A DNA stretch of 64,000 bases from Calonectria ilicicola. Taxonomy: Eukaryota > Ascomycota > Sordariomycetes > Hypocreales > Nectriaceae. The position numbers and the translations under genes are program-made. Shown here piece after piece: positions 35,101-47,193 of this stretch; positions within the stretch are counted from its first letter, which is position 1; every line of letters starts with the position of its first letter. The stretch spans positions 2,294,001-2,358,000 of the forward strand of contig CP085828.1 of the NCBI GenBank assembly GCA_020809705.1. Direction: 5' to 3'. Below the pieces are notes generated by a model. That model was not told the DNA's origin and made no database searches. It was given only the letters and a program-made list of their open reading frames with translations.

Positions 35101-36283
35101 AGACGCAGGCACACAAACAACAAAAACCGATTCCGGCAATACTCCTGACACATCTCCCAGTCCCAGTCGAAGTGAAGACGGGTATGGTCGAACCTCCCCA
35201 ACCCAAATTCCTGAGGTGACCGAAGAAGAGGAGGAGGTTGATTACACAAAGATCGACATGACTCCACTAAAGCACCTCAGCGAACCACAGACCACCGCCG
35301 ATGTAACCAGCCAGGGTACCACCACCGCACAAGATACTCTAACGGTTGTGCAGCCTTCGAGAGATGACACTGATAAAGCATCTTCCTTCTACGAGACAGA
35401 AGATGAGGACATGGTTGAAGAGAAGATCGAAGATGAACCAACCAAGAAGGACGAGGAAGAGGGAAATGATGAAAAGGAAGATCGCATGGCAGATGACGAG
35501 GACGAGATGGACGACTCTGAGGATGAGGAAGAAGAGCCCGTCGTGTTCGAAGTGGCTGCTGTGCAACCTGCACGAACACAAGCTGTTGCCTCGCGGGTGA
35601 TTCATGTCAAGGGCAACATGGTGACGATACCTAAGCGGGTACCCCCACCCTTGCCCGTAAGAAGCCCTGCCAGGACATCTCGATCCAGCAAGACGGAAAT
35701 CGGTGATGTTAGTCACCTCAAGAGCCCTCTCCGACAGGAATTCAACGATTCCGAGAACAAGTCAGATGAAGAGCCTCAGATCAAACGCCAGTCCTCCCCC
35801 TACCTCAGACCCGTTCAGGTGAAGATCGTCTCAACCAAGTCGGAGAAGAGCCGTGACTCGCTCAAGTCTGAGTCTGACACTGAGCTTACCCCGGTCCTAG
35901 AGGCTGATTACAAGCCAATTGAGGCAACCCAGACCCAGAGTGATGAGGTTGAGTCCACAGCCACTCCTAAGGCTGATTCCAAGAACCTCGACCCTCGTGC
36001 CAGCGTTCATCAGCTACAGCACTCGGACAGTTCTGACTCTCTATCGAAGAAGCACACTTCTTCCATTTACACTGGTGCCACCGAAGACCGTTGGAGCATG
36101 GACGGATCTTCGCTAACCACCCCAACTTCAGATCGCCCATTTTCTGTTATCGGTGATGCCACTGAAGACGAAACTCCTCGCAAGCTCAAGGAGTGTGACC
36201 GAGTTGAGTTGAATGAGAAGTACGATGAACTAGAAAAAATCGGATCCAAGGAAACAACACCTAACACTATCACGGTTGCATAG
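32106..36283 (+). CDS. SYLF-domain (Ysc84/Lsb3, DUF500) lipid/actin regulator with long disordered flanks
   Basis: The core is certain; the N terminus is inferred. Exons 32106-32498, 33233-34064 and 34113-36283 give 1131 residues. The SYLF domain spans roughly residues 388-600, with AGIAIFTCMRSGLWMTGS, GSGILIARKSDGTWSPPS and the GVDIYDCVLVINN block. In yeast Ysc84/Lsb3 this domain binds phosphoinositides and actin at endocytic sites, usually with an SH3 domain, which is absent here. Residues 1-385 are rich in S, T, A and N. The C-terminal half has an acidic run around DDEDEMDDSEDEEEE and a PPPLPVR proline motif that could bind SH3 domains. The first intron (734 nt) is long for this genome. 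A conservative model begins at ATG 33797 (812 aa), but the frame is open 188 codons before it, phases match, and 32106 is the first ATG after a 304-nt ATG-free stretch. Confidence 0.75.
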
Positions 36284-37834
36284 ACAACCCAAGTAAACAA
36301 GAAGAAAAGATAAAAGAAAGACAACGACGAAATGACAACCATTGAATGGCAGATGGGATATGGCGAAAGACCGAAATGTATTTCCTGCAGACGTTCACAA
36401 TTGACGACTTCGGGTATCTGGAGAAAACTGCCTTTTACTTCATGTCAATATTTTACTTTGGCGACGGCGTATATTACGGATGGATCATTACGGGGGGGCA
36501 ATTGGCCCCAGACGGCGTTTGGGCGGAATGATTATTCTGCATCTGCATACTCGGGCAGCACAAGAGCCCATTGGCTCGGTGATCATTTGTTGTGATGAAT
36601 GGGAAAAGAGTTATTGATATATCGCCGTATGGCGCAATGGGGCTCAAGGCCACAGACATGGATGATGGGACCATTAGGAGCGGTTGATCTGCACGAGGAG
36701 TTTGTTGTCACTTTGTCCGGTTGCTCGGAAAACAGATCCTTCAGCCGGTGTTCTATTTCTTTAATGCCGTTGAATATGAAGTGGACAAACTCAGACTTAA
36801 TGTTTTTTATGTGATCTATCCTTAGATATTAAAATAAGCTTTCGGCACTCACCAGCCAAATCATCATCGTTCAGAACCCCAACGCCAGTGAGGTTGAAGG
36901 CCGCCACCCCCTGAGTGAGGAATACAAAATAGCGGTTGAACCGGATCCAGTCAGGGGAATGTTCAAGCTACACCACGTGGAACTTGAATCATGACGGTAC
37001 TACAATACACCCCTTGAAAGATTGTGCCCCTGTGACTTCCTCACCTTAAAACTCAACCACCTGAAGATATTAGTTTGATGCTAAAAAAAAAAAAAGAAAA
37101 TAAATAAATAAATAAATAAATATTAATAAGGTTTATATATTAATTACTTATTTACTTAGTTTATATAATAATTATTTATTTATAATTTGGCTGAAAGATG
37201 GTAGGAAAAGGTAGGCAGGGGACAAACTTTCAGGGATTGTACTGTATGTTGGCAGAAAGTTTAAAGGATCCATCAGCTAGCCACCTGCGGAATGAGCCGT
37301 CAGAAAGATAAGACTCGGTATGCACATGTGTGGCACGGCCAACCAACTGTATACACGTCTTGGAACTATTGACGCACGATGCCAGAATTGACGATGCACG
37401 GTTCAATATTCCCCTCTTTGACCCCGGGATGTGGCCCACGCAAACTGCAATGTGATCTGGCAACCAGGCCTGATCACGGAGAAGCCGCCGTTGCAATCAA
37501 GCATAGTCGGAGCCATGTCACGCATTTCCCCGCACGGTGGAAACTAAAGGACTCTAGCGGAACACTATATCCTTGGAGCTTTCAACCTGTGCGTCATAGC
37601 ATCACTCAGATGGACCGCTCTTTGATAGTCAAGCTTATTTCGGTGTGATGCAGTTGCCACTTGAGGGTTTTTTTATTCTTTCATGCATTGCAATACTAGA
37701 CTAGGCAACAAAAACTATCACTGGTCACAAACCGTAGCCTATTTGCTAATAATGCTAGGTTGGGTTCATTCGCAGATCCACCACATGTACTGTCAAGTGT
37801 GTGTGTACAGATCAATGCCGTCATAGTGTAGAAT
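36284..37834. other. Convergent spacer with AT-rich island
   Basis: 3' sides of the SYLF and DUF2293 genes. It contains an AT-rich island at 37081-37190. A roughly 45-codon open stretch on the plus strand (about 36840-36993, reading VQNPNASEVEGRHPLSEE and ending at TGA) looks protein-like but has no start codon or partner exon. Confidence 0.45.
37081..37190. repeat. AT-rich island with (AAAT)n microsatellite
   Basis: A 13-A run at 37083-37095 is followed by six AAAT-type units (about 37097-37121), then near-pure A/T sequence to about 37190. Confidence 0.85.
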
Positions 37835-38755
37835 TTAGTCACTCTGCCATTCTGTCGCAAAATCATCCTCACTCTCCTCTTCAGATTCAGATTCATACTC
37901 ATCCAGACTGTCCTCGTACGATTTATTTGAGTCATATCCTTCACTCTCAGCATCTTCGTCTGGACTTGCTCGGTCGTCTTCGTCATCGGAAAATGTGCTC
38001 AGCATTTCAAGTGCTGATCCGTTACCGCTTCTCGTCAAGCGGGCAGACGTCCGTGTAGGCTCTTTCCTTCCAGCCTTTTGAGGTAATGGTCGTTGTTTGA
38101 CATGCTCTCTGTTTGTTTTCTGTTTGTGGGTTGTTTCTGGTGGTGGATGGGGTCGATTTGAAGTTTTGGGGTTTCTGGCTTTGATCTTCTTTTCCCTCCG
38201 TCCCTGGTCTGGTGTTTGTGACCACCCCCATCTGGACATGGTCTTCACATGTTCATCCTTTATAGCGTCTCGTGCTTTTTCCCTATTCATCGGGCCCCGT
38301 ACCAGAGTGTCGTACTTTGTATGGCAATGTCGAATGTGTGCCGCAACAGCAAGCTGTGCTCTTTTTTCGACGCTTAGCAGTTTGGTGCGTCCCACTCGTC
38401 CACTCCGCTTTTTCAGTGCCCGTTTTATGACCTTTTGTAGATCTTCATCTGGTATTCTTGGAAAGAGTTTCTTGATGGTTGCTTCAAACTCGTCTTCTGC
38501 GGCGCCATCCCGTCTTTGAACCTCGCGTTGCCTTTTCTCCTTTGTTGCGCGATTCTCGTCGAATACTTGCTTTAATATCCATTTTGGGGCTCGCAATCCT
38601 AGTTTATTGCTCTTGTTCATGACAACAAATAGCTTTTTGTTTGCATCATGTGTCTTGCGACGTACATTCGCTGTTAAATAAGGGTCGCCTTTTTTCAGGA
38701 AGCCATATCCGTTGGGCATAGGCGCGTGATGGGGTACGACAATCTCCTTCGTCAT
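37835..38755 (-). CDS. DUF2293 domain protein
   Basis: Intronless gene of 306 residues. The DUF2293 domain lies at about residues 90-150, with FPRIPDEDLQKVIKRAL and the HIRHCHTKYDTLV segment containing closely spaced H and C residues. The N-terminal region carries the PNGYGFLKKGDPYLT motif typical of the fungal members. The second half is basic and proline-rich, and the end is strongly acidic (SEEESEDDFATEW). Members are known from filamentous ascomycetes with no established function; charge distribution suggests a nuclear protein, which is inference. The frame is open 28 codons upstream, but 38755 is the first ATG. It is divergent from ARP9 with 757 nt between starts. Confidence 0.85.
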   Translation of the reverse strand: MTKEIVVPHHAPMPNGYGFLKKGDPYLTANVRRKTHDANKKLFVVMNKSNKLGLRAPKWILKQVFDENRATKEKRQREVQRRDGAAEDEFEATIKKLFPRIPDEDLQKVIKRALKKRSGRVGRTKLLSVEKRAQLAVAAHIRHCHTKYDTLVRGPMNREKARDAIKDEHVKTMSRWGWSQTPDQGRREKKIKARNPKTSNRPHPPPETTHKQKTNREHVKQRPLPQKAGRKEPTRTSARLTRSGNGSALEMLSTFSDDEDDRASPDEDAESEGYDSNKSYEDSLDEYESESEEESEDDFATEWQSD

Positions 38756-39512
38756 GGTGAGTTTTGCTTGCGTGTGGTGTCGTTTGTTGTCCCAATCCGT
38801 CAATGAGCCTACGATGGGCTGGGTCAAGTATGCCAGCAAACGGCGGGCGTTGGTGTTTTGGGCGGAGTGCAGTTAGGTATCCAACAACGTTGCCCCCACA
38901 AGATATCGATAAACGAAATATAGGCTGTCGTGATCCCCCAAAATCTACCAGCTCAATGGACACTGGTGTTATTGCCCTTTACCTTGCTGGAGATAGATGT
39001 AGAGATTGGGTTATGTTATGACGACCTAAAAGCAGTCACCCTAGACCTGCCGTTGGTGGGGCTACGAATAGCTTGTCCAACATTGATATGATGAATTATG
39101 CAGACAGTTTCCCAAGTTCATTTGCACAAATAAAAGGGGCGAAATAAAACAAAAATATATACAAGAGAGAAATCCCGATTGGAATATTTATCGTTGAAAA
39201 TATTGTCATGACTATTGAGGAAAATAACCTACGTAATAAGATTGGTATTTTTCTGGATACAGTTATGAGCAACCCTGGGTTATGAATCGAGGTTCTTTCA
39301 AGAAACAACGGGTCACAAATGGCATAAGAAAACACAAAAACCAAACAGGTTGAATAATCACAAACCAACGAAGCTTGACAAGATTGGCTGTCAGTGCTGG
39401 CCAGATGGCTACACTGCATGTCAGTTCTCGCAGGATTTAAAAATAATAGCCATAAAAAGCGACTCGTAGAAAAAAAAAAGAACTGTTTATCTCATTTAGA
39501 TTTCATTTAATC
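38756..39512. promoter_or_regulatory. Divergent promoter region DUF2293 gene / ARP9
   Basis: Non-coding stretch between two divergent genes. The ARP9 side is A/T-rich, with a run of nine A bases near 39470-39479 shortly before the first ATG. No further gene is recognised. Confidence 0.4.
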
Positions 39513-41914
39513 ATGGCAGTCAACCAGCTTGCTATTGCAGCCCCCTCCAGCATGGCTACAGGCACCATCAAGACACCCATGAAGCATCATGACAGGCATC
39601 ACGTGATAAAAGAACCAGCCACAATAATGGCCAGTGCCAGTGCCACAGCCACAGGAGCTCGCTACTCGTTCCGCAAAGATTCCCACTCGCGTACAACACC
39701 ATCGCGATCCAGCAAGCGCGCGACAGCCGCCTCAGCAGCAACTTTAGTCGACGACGCCCAATCACTTTGCGCCACTCCAACACCACCCAGCGCCCGATCC
39801 GCACCAAGACCCGGAAGGAGCTCCACCAGAAGAAGGTTGTTCACAATGAGTACTACGGGCAAATGGCGCGAAGAGCAGGTGCTCATCGTCTGCCCTGGCA
39901 GTTTGAACACCATGGCTCAGCTGGGTTGCAACGAGCTGACCCTGCCTGCGCGTCGCATGCCGACTCGCATGTTCAAGGACGGCGACCAATGGACGCCTTA
40001 CTACAAGACTAAGCGCACAAAAATTGTGAACGGGCAGGAGGAGGAGGAGTGGGTGGAAGATATAGATGAGGATAAGGGCGCCGTCTATCCTATCCAAGGT
40101 AGGATTCACCTCCAGGTCCGAGCGATTGCGAAGACGCAAGAAAAAGTTTACAACAAGACCTGGCGCTCGCATGATAACAGAAGCTGACTGTGAATTTTTA
40201 GCTGGTCGCATTGTCCAAATGAATGCCTTTCTCGCCTTCCTTGACCATGTCCACGGTTTGCTTACGACCACTTATCACAACACACCCATCATGCTCATGG
40301 CCTCGCCGCAATGGACGCGCCCCGACTGCGAGACGATTGCGCGATACATTTTCGAAAACACCCGCACACCAGCCCTATGCATCATCCACAGCGGCATCGC
40401 TACCCAGTACGGACTCAAGTGGCCAAACATGACTGTGGTGGATATTGGCTATCAAAAAGTTGATGTGACGGCCATTCACGACGGTCGCGTGGCGAACCAC
40501 ATGGAGGTCAGCACCTCAGGGCATGGATGCCAACTGAGCGGAGGCGAGGTGTTTACCCAGAGCCTCCTCAAGATGCTGCAAGGAAAGGGCTTCAACCGGG
40601 ACATGGCTGAGCAGCTGAAGAAGAGCAGCATCTGTGAAGTTTTGCCATATGTACCCACCTCCAGCAACTTAATGGAGCTTCCTGTTGAGAGTACTGTTGG
40701 AGCCCCGCCAGGATCAGCCCCAGAGGCTGTTGGTTCACTCATAGAGGCCCCCAAGGCGGCCGTTGGAGATGACGGCGAGAATGCCAATGGCACTGGGGAG
40801 GACGATGGTGTGCTGGATGTCGCTAGCATCGTCACCAGCGGCCAAACTAAAGAATTCCTCGCCAAGAAGGAGAAGGAAAAGGAAAAGGGCAAAGGTGGAC
40901 GAAAGAGCAAAGCCGACAAGGAAGCCGAAGCTGCTGCGAATAAGCCCGTCCGTCTACCCAACTCAAGGAGGACGCACAACACCTTTTTCTACGAAGAGAT
41001 CATTCAGGAAGAGGTGCCCAAGGAGAACCCCCCCAGCGCCGCTAATGGAGCTTCCGAGGGTGAGAAGAAAGAGGGCGAGGGAGCTGCTGCGGCCACAGAA
41101 GTCAAGCCTGAGGTTCCCGCCGCCAACACTAATGAGCCACCGGAGATGAGGGCGAAGCGCGTGCGTCGGGACATCGAGGTTGGGCTAGAGCGCTTCAAGT
41201 TTGCAGAGCGCACCGAGATTGACCGCATTGTCAATGTCATCTACCGCACTATTCAGGACATTGATGATATGTACATGCGCCCAGCCTGCTGGGACAACCT
41301 CGTCTTTGTCGGCAATGGTTCCAGGCTGCGTGGCCTGAAGGAAAACATCCTCCAGACTCTCAATGCCCGCCATCTCGTCTCCCCGTCCACTGCCACCATG
41401 TTCACATCAGAGTTGCCTTCCAACATGGCGACACCCACTGGAACTGGAGCGCAAACTCCTACAGGATCCTTCACTGGTGCGCCGCATCAACTGTCCACCA
41501 GCGGCGTGAACCCTCTTCTGCAAGCTGCCACAACAGCCAACGCTGCAGGCAACGCGGCTGCGACGCCCCAGCCTGCCTCTGAGGCCGGCGGCCCTGCGGT
41601 TGGACACCACTTCCACAGCCAGACACCCACAAGCATCAAGACGGCTGGCTTGCCGTCCTATTTGAGCGAGTGGACCAAGAACGGCTTTGAGGAGGCAATG
41701 TTCCTCGGTGCCCAGGTTGCCGCTCGTATTGCTTTCTGTTTGCACACCAACATGGATGCCCAGGCTATCGAGGCACAGAGATTGATGAGCTTGAGCAGAG
41801 TTGATTACAAGTAAGTTTATTGCGTCTCATAACTATCACACCCCCAGTAACTAATAGCCTTAACACAGTGAACTTGGCCCTAAGGGCATTCGCACCCACT
41901 CCATGCTTGGCTAG
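39513..41914 (+). CDS. ARP9: Actin-related protein, ARP9-like chromatin-remodeller subunit
   Basis: Nuclear actin-related protein; in yeast Arp9 pairs with Arp7 on the HSA helix of SWI/SNF and RSC ATPases. Exons 39513-40098, 40202-41810 and 41869-41914 give 746 residues. The actin-fold start is REEQVLIVCPGSLNTMAQLG; later blocks include FLAFLDHVHGLLTTTYHN, PIMLMASPQWTRPD, WPNMTVVDIGYQKVDVT and LVFVGNGSRLRGL. Long charged and A/P/T-rich insertions (about 330-440 and 540-610) interrupt the fold. The conserved part begins at the second candidate start, ATG 39846 (635 aa). The extra 111 residues from 39513 are basic, S/T/A-rich and in frame, but untypical. The C-terminal exon ends IRTHSMLG. ARP9 rather than ARP8 is assigned from the overall block pattern and is likely, not proven. 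Confidence 0.88.
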
Positions 41915-42586
41915 TCACCGCCCATTACGTTTTGCTTTTTCGGTAAATTTTGCCCTACTTTGTTTTATGCAACAACTTGAGAGGGAGGATTTTGGAGTTT
42001 TCGGGCCAGCGAATTGGAATGGAGACGCTCAAAAATGAAAAGACTCAAAAGAGACTCGGCTCCAGCAGGGAGACAGACGCCACCCCAGGCGGCCTGCCAC
42101 AAGGTTGGTGTTCCCTTGGGGGGTTGGAGCAAGAGACTTTGACATGTTGCCACTGGATGAAGAGATAGTGGAGAGGAGGAAACAGGCAAACTGGTGTAAT
42201 AGTATAGACGTTACGATAGCCTCCCAACACTGGAATGAGATGGACGCGATGAGAAGATTCCTTTTAACTCTGCTATTTCCCAACCCCGTTGAGTATTTAA
42301 TACGCGCTTCTTCAGTGATAAGTTTTTGAGGAACATGATGGATTACTATTATCTTAGATACAATCATCTAACAGGCAGATATATTCTCATTCATCTTCAT
42401 GGCATCTCGTTTTTGTTACCCCCCCGATGCGCCCTTTCAAACAAACAGCAATAAATCAATTTCTTTTTTTAAGATACCGCCCTTGTGCACTCGCACAATG
42501 TTCAAATCTTGAAAGTCTTTGTATGGAAGACAGACTGTGATGCGTTATATATATTCCGTAGTTGCTTTGGCAAAAAATTGGTTCTA
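41915..42586. other. Convergent 3' spacer ARP9 / MATE gene
   Basis: 3' UTR sequence of two converging genes with T runs (for example near 42460-42469). No coding region is supported. Confidence 0.5.
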
Positions 42587-44733
42587 CTACTCAGCAGCGT
42601 TTCGATTTGCTGCTTCAACCGCGGCACTGTGCCAATTCACCTTGAGAATGTAAATATATTCAATCAATGAGACGCTGGGAGGGAGAGTTAGCATTGTCAG
42701 AACCATAATCATCTAGGTTAAAAAAAAACTTCAATGGCAATGCTTACCAAATAGTGCCGATGGTGACACCCGTCCACAGACCAGTTAGGCGCCAACCGAG
42801 ACCAAACGCCAGGCTCAGAGACAATGGCAGAGAGATGGCGTAATAAGCAAAGAGATTCGCGGGACCGCCAATGGACTGCTTGCCAATGCCGCGCAGGATG
42901 CCGCCGGCTCCCGCAGCGAGGCCGTCAAAGACCTGCATAACGGCAACAATGGGGATGACGGTGGCGACAAGCTCGATGACATCATCGTCCTTGGTGAAGA
43001 GCGTTGGGATGGAGTATCGCAGGGCGACGTAGAAGGTGAAGTTGAACACGCCAATGACGCACGCGGCGGCGAATGCCTGAGAGTTACAATTAGTCCTGTG
43101 GGCACGAGACGGAGGAAGAGGGAAACGTACTACAGCGCCAGTCTTTTTGGCGGCATCAACAAGACCGGCCCCGATAAGATTGGCAATTCGGGTGGACGCG
43201 GCAATGGACATGGGGAAGGGAATCTGGTATGAAATGGTCGTCACTGTGGCGAGGACGCTCTGGGCGGCGAGGTACTCGGCACCAAAGCGACTGGCCATGA
43301 GCGTCATAATCTCAAAGGCGAGCCACTCGGCTTCGACCATGATCATTCCCGGCAGGGCCAGGCGAATCATGACCCACCAGTTTGACAGGGCGCGGCGGCT
43401 GAAGCCTCCCCAGCACTGGTGACCATCGACAAACTTGACGTAGAGGAAGAGGAACAGGGGCAGAAGGTTGTCCGTGATGGCTACAGCAATGGGGGCACCG
43501 ACGAAGCCCCAGCCGAGGTGCCAGACGAGAAGCCAGCTGAGAAAGACATTGAAAGGAGCCACGATGACGAGAACCCACGTGGTGGCCTGGAAAAGGCCCT
43601 GGGCTTGGGTGAAGCGCTTGCCGCCTTCAAACAGGATGAAGCCTGGAATACTAAAGATCATGACACGGAGATACAGGCCAGCGAGGCGGGCAGACTCAGG
43701 CTCGGGCACAATGTGGTATAGGACATTTTCGGCGTAGTACCATAGCACGGCAACGGGAACACTGAGGCAAAAGAGGAAGCAAGTCATGCGCTGAAACTGC
43801 AATCCTACGAGGTGCTTGTGGCCGGAACCGTAAGCTTGGGCGCATAGTGTGTCAAGGCTTGTGGCAAGGCCCTGGAAGGGAGCCAGGCAAGTAATGGCAG
43901 CCGACATATTGGCCACTGTGAAGACTGTTAGTGGGCGCATTTTTGCAACTCTTCTGCTTCGTTGTCTGAGGGGGGGCGAAGTAGTCAGGCTATATCGTAT
44001 TGTACTTGGATGGTCACTTACATGAAACGGCACCCAGCTCGAGCTTGCCAATGCGCCCGACTGCAAAGATGCTAGTCACATTGATCGAATACTGAAGAAG
44101 AAAGGTGACAATAAGAGGCGCCGAGTACGACACAATGGTCTGCGTCTCGCGGCGCCATGATGTGCGGATTCTGTGCTCTGCCACCGCCTGGCCCCAGGTC
44201 TCATCTAGTAGGTTCGTTGATGAATCTGTTGCGGTGCTGCTGTCGTCACCTAAAAGCGGAGACCTCTCTGTTGGGGACTGCACAAAAATGGCTGGTCGCT
44301 CCTCATCCTGTGGTTGCGGTAGCTTGGTACTGAAAAGGCGGCGATACAATTGAGACCAAAATGTGGTTTTGCGGTGGGCATGCTTTGGAGGCAAGACGTG
44401 GTTGTCTCGCAATAGGCTGCGCTCTGCATTACGGGATTGCTTCCGCTCAAGAGGTGTCATGGCTGGCTCATCAAAAGTCTGTGGGTTGAGAACAGGACGA
44501 GAGCCGCCGTACGCAACACCGCTCGGTCGACGATACATGGGAGGGAAGGTCTCGTACTCTGCTTCGGAGACATCTTCAATGGCCGTATCAGCGAAATCGT
44601 CCTCAGAGCAGTCAGCGAGATCTCGAGCCAGAGCCTCCTCTGCCAGAGGAGAACCGCTCCTCCACGACGACCCCAATGCAGGATGGGGTGCGCCGCGCGG
44701 CGACGATGAGAACCTGTCGTAGTTTTTCACCAT
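42587..44733 (-). CDS. MATE-family (multidrug/toxic compound extrusion) transporter
   Basis: Polytopic membrane exchanger, expected to expel or sequester small molecules using a cation gradient, usually at the vacuole or plasma membrane in fungi. Exons 44733-44022, 43915-43131, 43076-42748 and 42674-42587 give 637 residues. Residues 1-190 are a hydrophilic cytosolic region rich in S, P and acidic residues, longer than in plant or bacterial members. The membrane domain starts at about 205 (SYSAPLIVTFLLQYSINVTS). It contains ELGAVSLANMSAAI, the family block ALDT-like SLDTLCAQAYGSG, and the second-repeat motif LPGMIMVEAEWLAFEIM. The last exon ends VNWHSAAVEAANRNAAE and is needed for a complete protein, because reading through its donor truncates it. 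The substrate cannot be inferred. Confidence 0.93.
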
Positions 44734-45477
44734 TGCAGCGACGTGTGAGAGCAAAGCTTTGAGGACCCGAAGGGAATTGGGTAGTGTAAATATGTAGAAG
44801 CAAAGCCTCTTGGGAGTTTTTTTCAACTTGGAGGATTTGGGGACAACCGCTCTCTTTAAAAACTCTCCTTGTCAGGCGATAAGACTTTCACGGTGGAGAC
44901 AGATGGAGGCGAAGAGTGACGGATCGGGATCAATTGAGTGACGCGATGACCACCCAACCGCTTCTTTTCTTGATATGTTCCGCGATGACTGTGATAAGAA
45001 CGAGACCCTTCAGGGCAATGGCACGACATCGGTGTTTAACTAGAGTGCAAAGCGCCAACCAAATCCAAGAGCCCGTCCTGCGTGCAACGTTGGAGTGGAG
45101 GCGTCGCCACCGTCGGCCCGGCCATGTCTCACCCCTCCACAGGTTCATGGCCGAGTGACTCGCACGGTTTTTGCATTAGCCCAATTAGTTAGCCAAGCCA
45201 CTAGCGCCATCGTAGCTCCATCGTAGCTCCATCTCCGCTCAACGGCGACCGCCGAATAACTGCGCTGCGATGGGGGTGGAACCGAGGCCATGATGCGGGG
45301 GTGGATCATGATTTGGGCCACACTCTTAAGTTCAAGATAGCAGGTGTTTTGACATCGGTAGCCTCGACTAATCACAACACTTGCGGCTCTCTACCCCCCT
45401 GATATAATACCGTTGATCTGCCCCAATACCACTCGATGCTTTCAAATCGCTGTGCATGGATCGAGACGATCGCCACC
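44734..45477. other. Spacer: MATE promoter and TDP1 3' side
   Basis: Both flanking genes are on the minus strand. An 11-nt direct repeat (GTAGCTCCATC) occurs at about 45210-45232. No gene is recognised. Confidence 0.5.
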
Positions 45478-47193
45478 CTAGCCCCCCCAGGCACGCCCCA
45501 TCCAGTCGGGCTCGGAATGGGCCATGGATGCTACCCAAGGCACCTCTTGGTTTCCGTATTGCTGTAGTGGTAGGTTGTACGGGATTCGAAGCCCGATCAA
45601 GTTCCCCGCTCCTCCCCCATTCTCTACTGGTTGTGGTTCATCTGTATTGAAGGTGCTTACCATGAGTGCATCCTCGTCCAGCAATTTGGGCCAGACCAAG
45701 ACACCAATCTCCCATGAGGCAATTCGTGACGTTCCATTTGCGTGCATAGGCTCGCCCCAGGCCTGCTTTGACATATTGGCAGACGTAAGTAGAGCCCAAT
45801 CGATGGAATTTCGATTATATCTAATGTATGTTTTGATATGAGGTGCTGCGCGGCATCGGCCACTGTCTTGGACGACATCATCCTCAGCTAGACCTATAAA
45901 TAATTAGCATCTTTATATTTGGGTTGCAGACGATGGTGACTCATACTCTCCCCACCCGGCGAATCGTTGGCCCAGTGATGGAACAAAGGCCTGAGGTATT
46001 CGAGCTGCTTAGCTTGTTGTGAAGACTGAATTTTCGTATGAATAGACCCCCCCGAATCATACCCATCTAGAGATCTTCTTATTTCATCTGCAGTCGGGAA
46101 AACCACTTTAAAATTGGGGTAGGGACAACCCTGATCCTTGCATCGAGAAAGCGAATTAAACAGCGTCTTCTTGAGCCAATCATCCTTCGCACCTAGCGTT
46201 GCGATTGACGATATCTGAACCACAATTTCTGATTGATCCGTTACCTGACAAGGTACCTGTTGTAAACATTTTCTTAATGCAGACCAGCCCCATGCCGGTT
46301 GAGTGAGATCATTCACGTCGTGTTTGCCGGGAACGCTAGCGATTAGCGCAGCTCTGACACTGGAGAAGTCAAAAGCCAAGAGTTGATCAGCTAGTTCTTT
46401 GCATGTCGCCTTACGCCGATCGTAGGATCTCAAATAACCCAAAAGATCAGCCTTGAACCGCGCACCGCTTCCGATTGGCTGATCCATGGAAGGCTCTGCC
46501 ATGGGGACTTTGGACATTTTTGGGAGCAAAGAGGATTTCCAGACTCCGTTGGTCATGTTTGTCCAGTCCTTTGGAATCATGTTTGCTGTGTGTATTATGA
46601 CTTGGGCTGTGTCATCATGACGGAATAAAATGAGCATTTTAGAATGGTGAGTGCCAAACATTTCGGGCATGGGGGCCACGTGGAGCTGGACATTGTGGAA
46701 TTCTGATGCAGCTTCCTAACGTTCTTGTCAGCGTTTGAAGCTGGGATAGTGGAGATTTGGCCAAGGGACCATTGCCTGGGAATGGGACATATGCCTTTTA
46801 CGAGATAGGGAAGTAATGAGCAAAGGATAGGATGATGCTTACATGTAAAGTGATTCGATTTGGATCTTCATGCTTCCAGAAGCCATGCACTACATGAACT
46901 TTGACGAGATGTCTTGTGTCGGGGTCAAACGCATCCATCAAAAAGTGGATGTCATGCAAAAAGTTGAACTCCCAACATTCTGAGATGAGCGGATCACCAA
47001 GCAAGTCCTTCAACGTGATGGCGTCTCGGTTTTTTTCTTCTGGGAGGTCTTTGATCCACGTAAGTTGCCATGGGGAACGCATCGTACTTGCTACTCGCTT
47101 CTTCTTGTTTGGAGGGCTTATTGGGCGTGCCAACGACTCAAGTTCAGCTGAGTCTTGGTCACTGGGACGTTGGCGTTTGAGAAGGTGATCCAT
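45478..47193 (-). CDS. TDP1: Tyrosyl-DNA phosphodiesterase 1
   Basis: Nuclear repair enzyme of the phospholipase D superfamily that removes topoisomerase I peptides and other adducts from DNA 3' ends. Exons 47193-46843, 46715-45947 and 45893-45478 give 511 residues. Both catalytic HxK motifs are intact: H141/K143 in THHSKMLIL and H392/K394 in PHIKTYIRY. The latter is followed by the diagnostic SIDWALLTSANMSKQAWG block. The third exon is essential, since stopping in the second intron would lose the second catalytic motif. A basic, nuclear-localisation-like PPNKKKRV lies near residue 30. The C terminus, with a short W-rich end, is typical for fungal members. It is divergent from the neighbouring nucleotidase gene. 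Confidence 0.95.

Noticed and set aside
45540..45600. tRNA-like words on the plus strand (TAGTGGTAGG followed by GGGATTCGAAGCCC)
   Set aside because: They resemble A-box and B-box fragments, but no cloverleaf with paired acceptor and anticodon stems can be drawn, and the bases lie in the well-supported third exon of TDP1.
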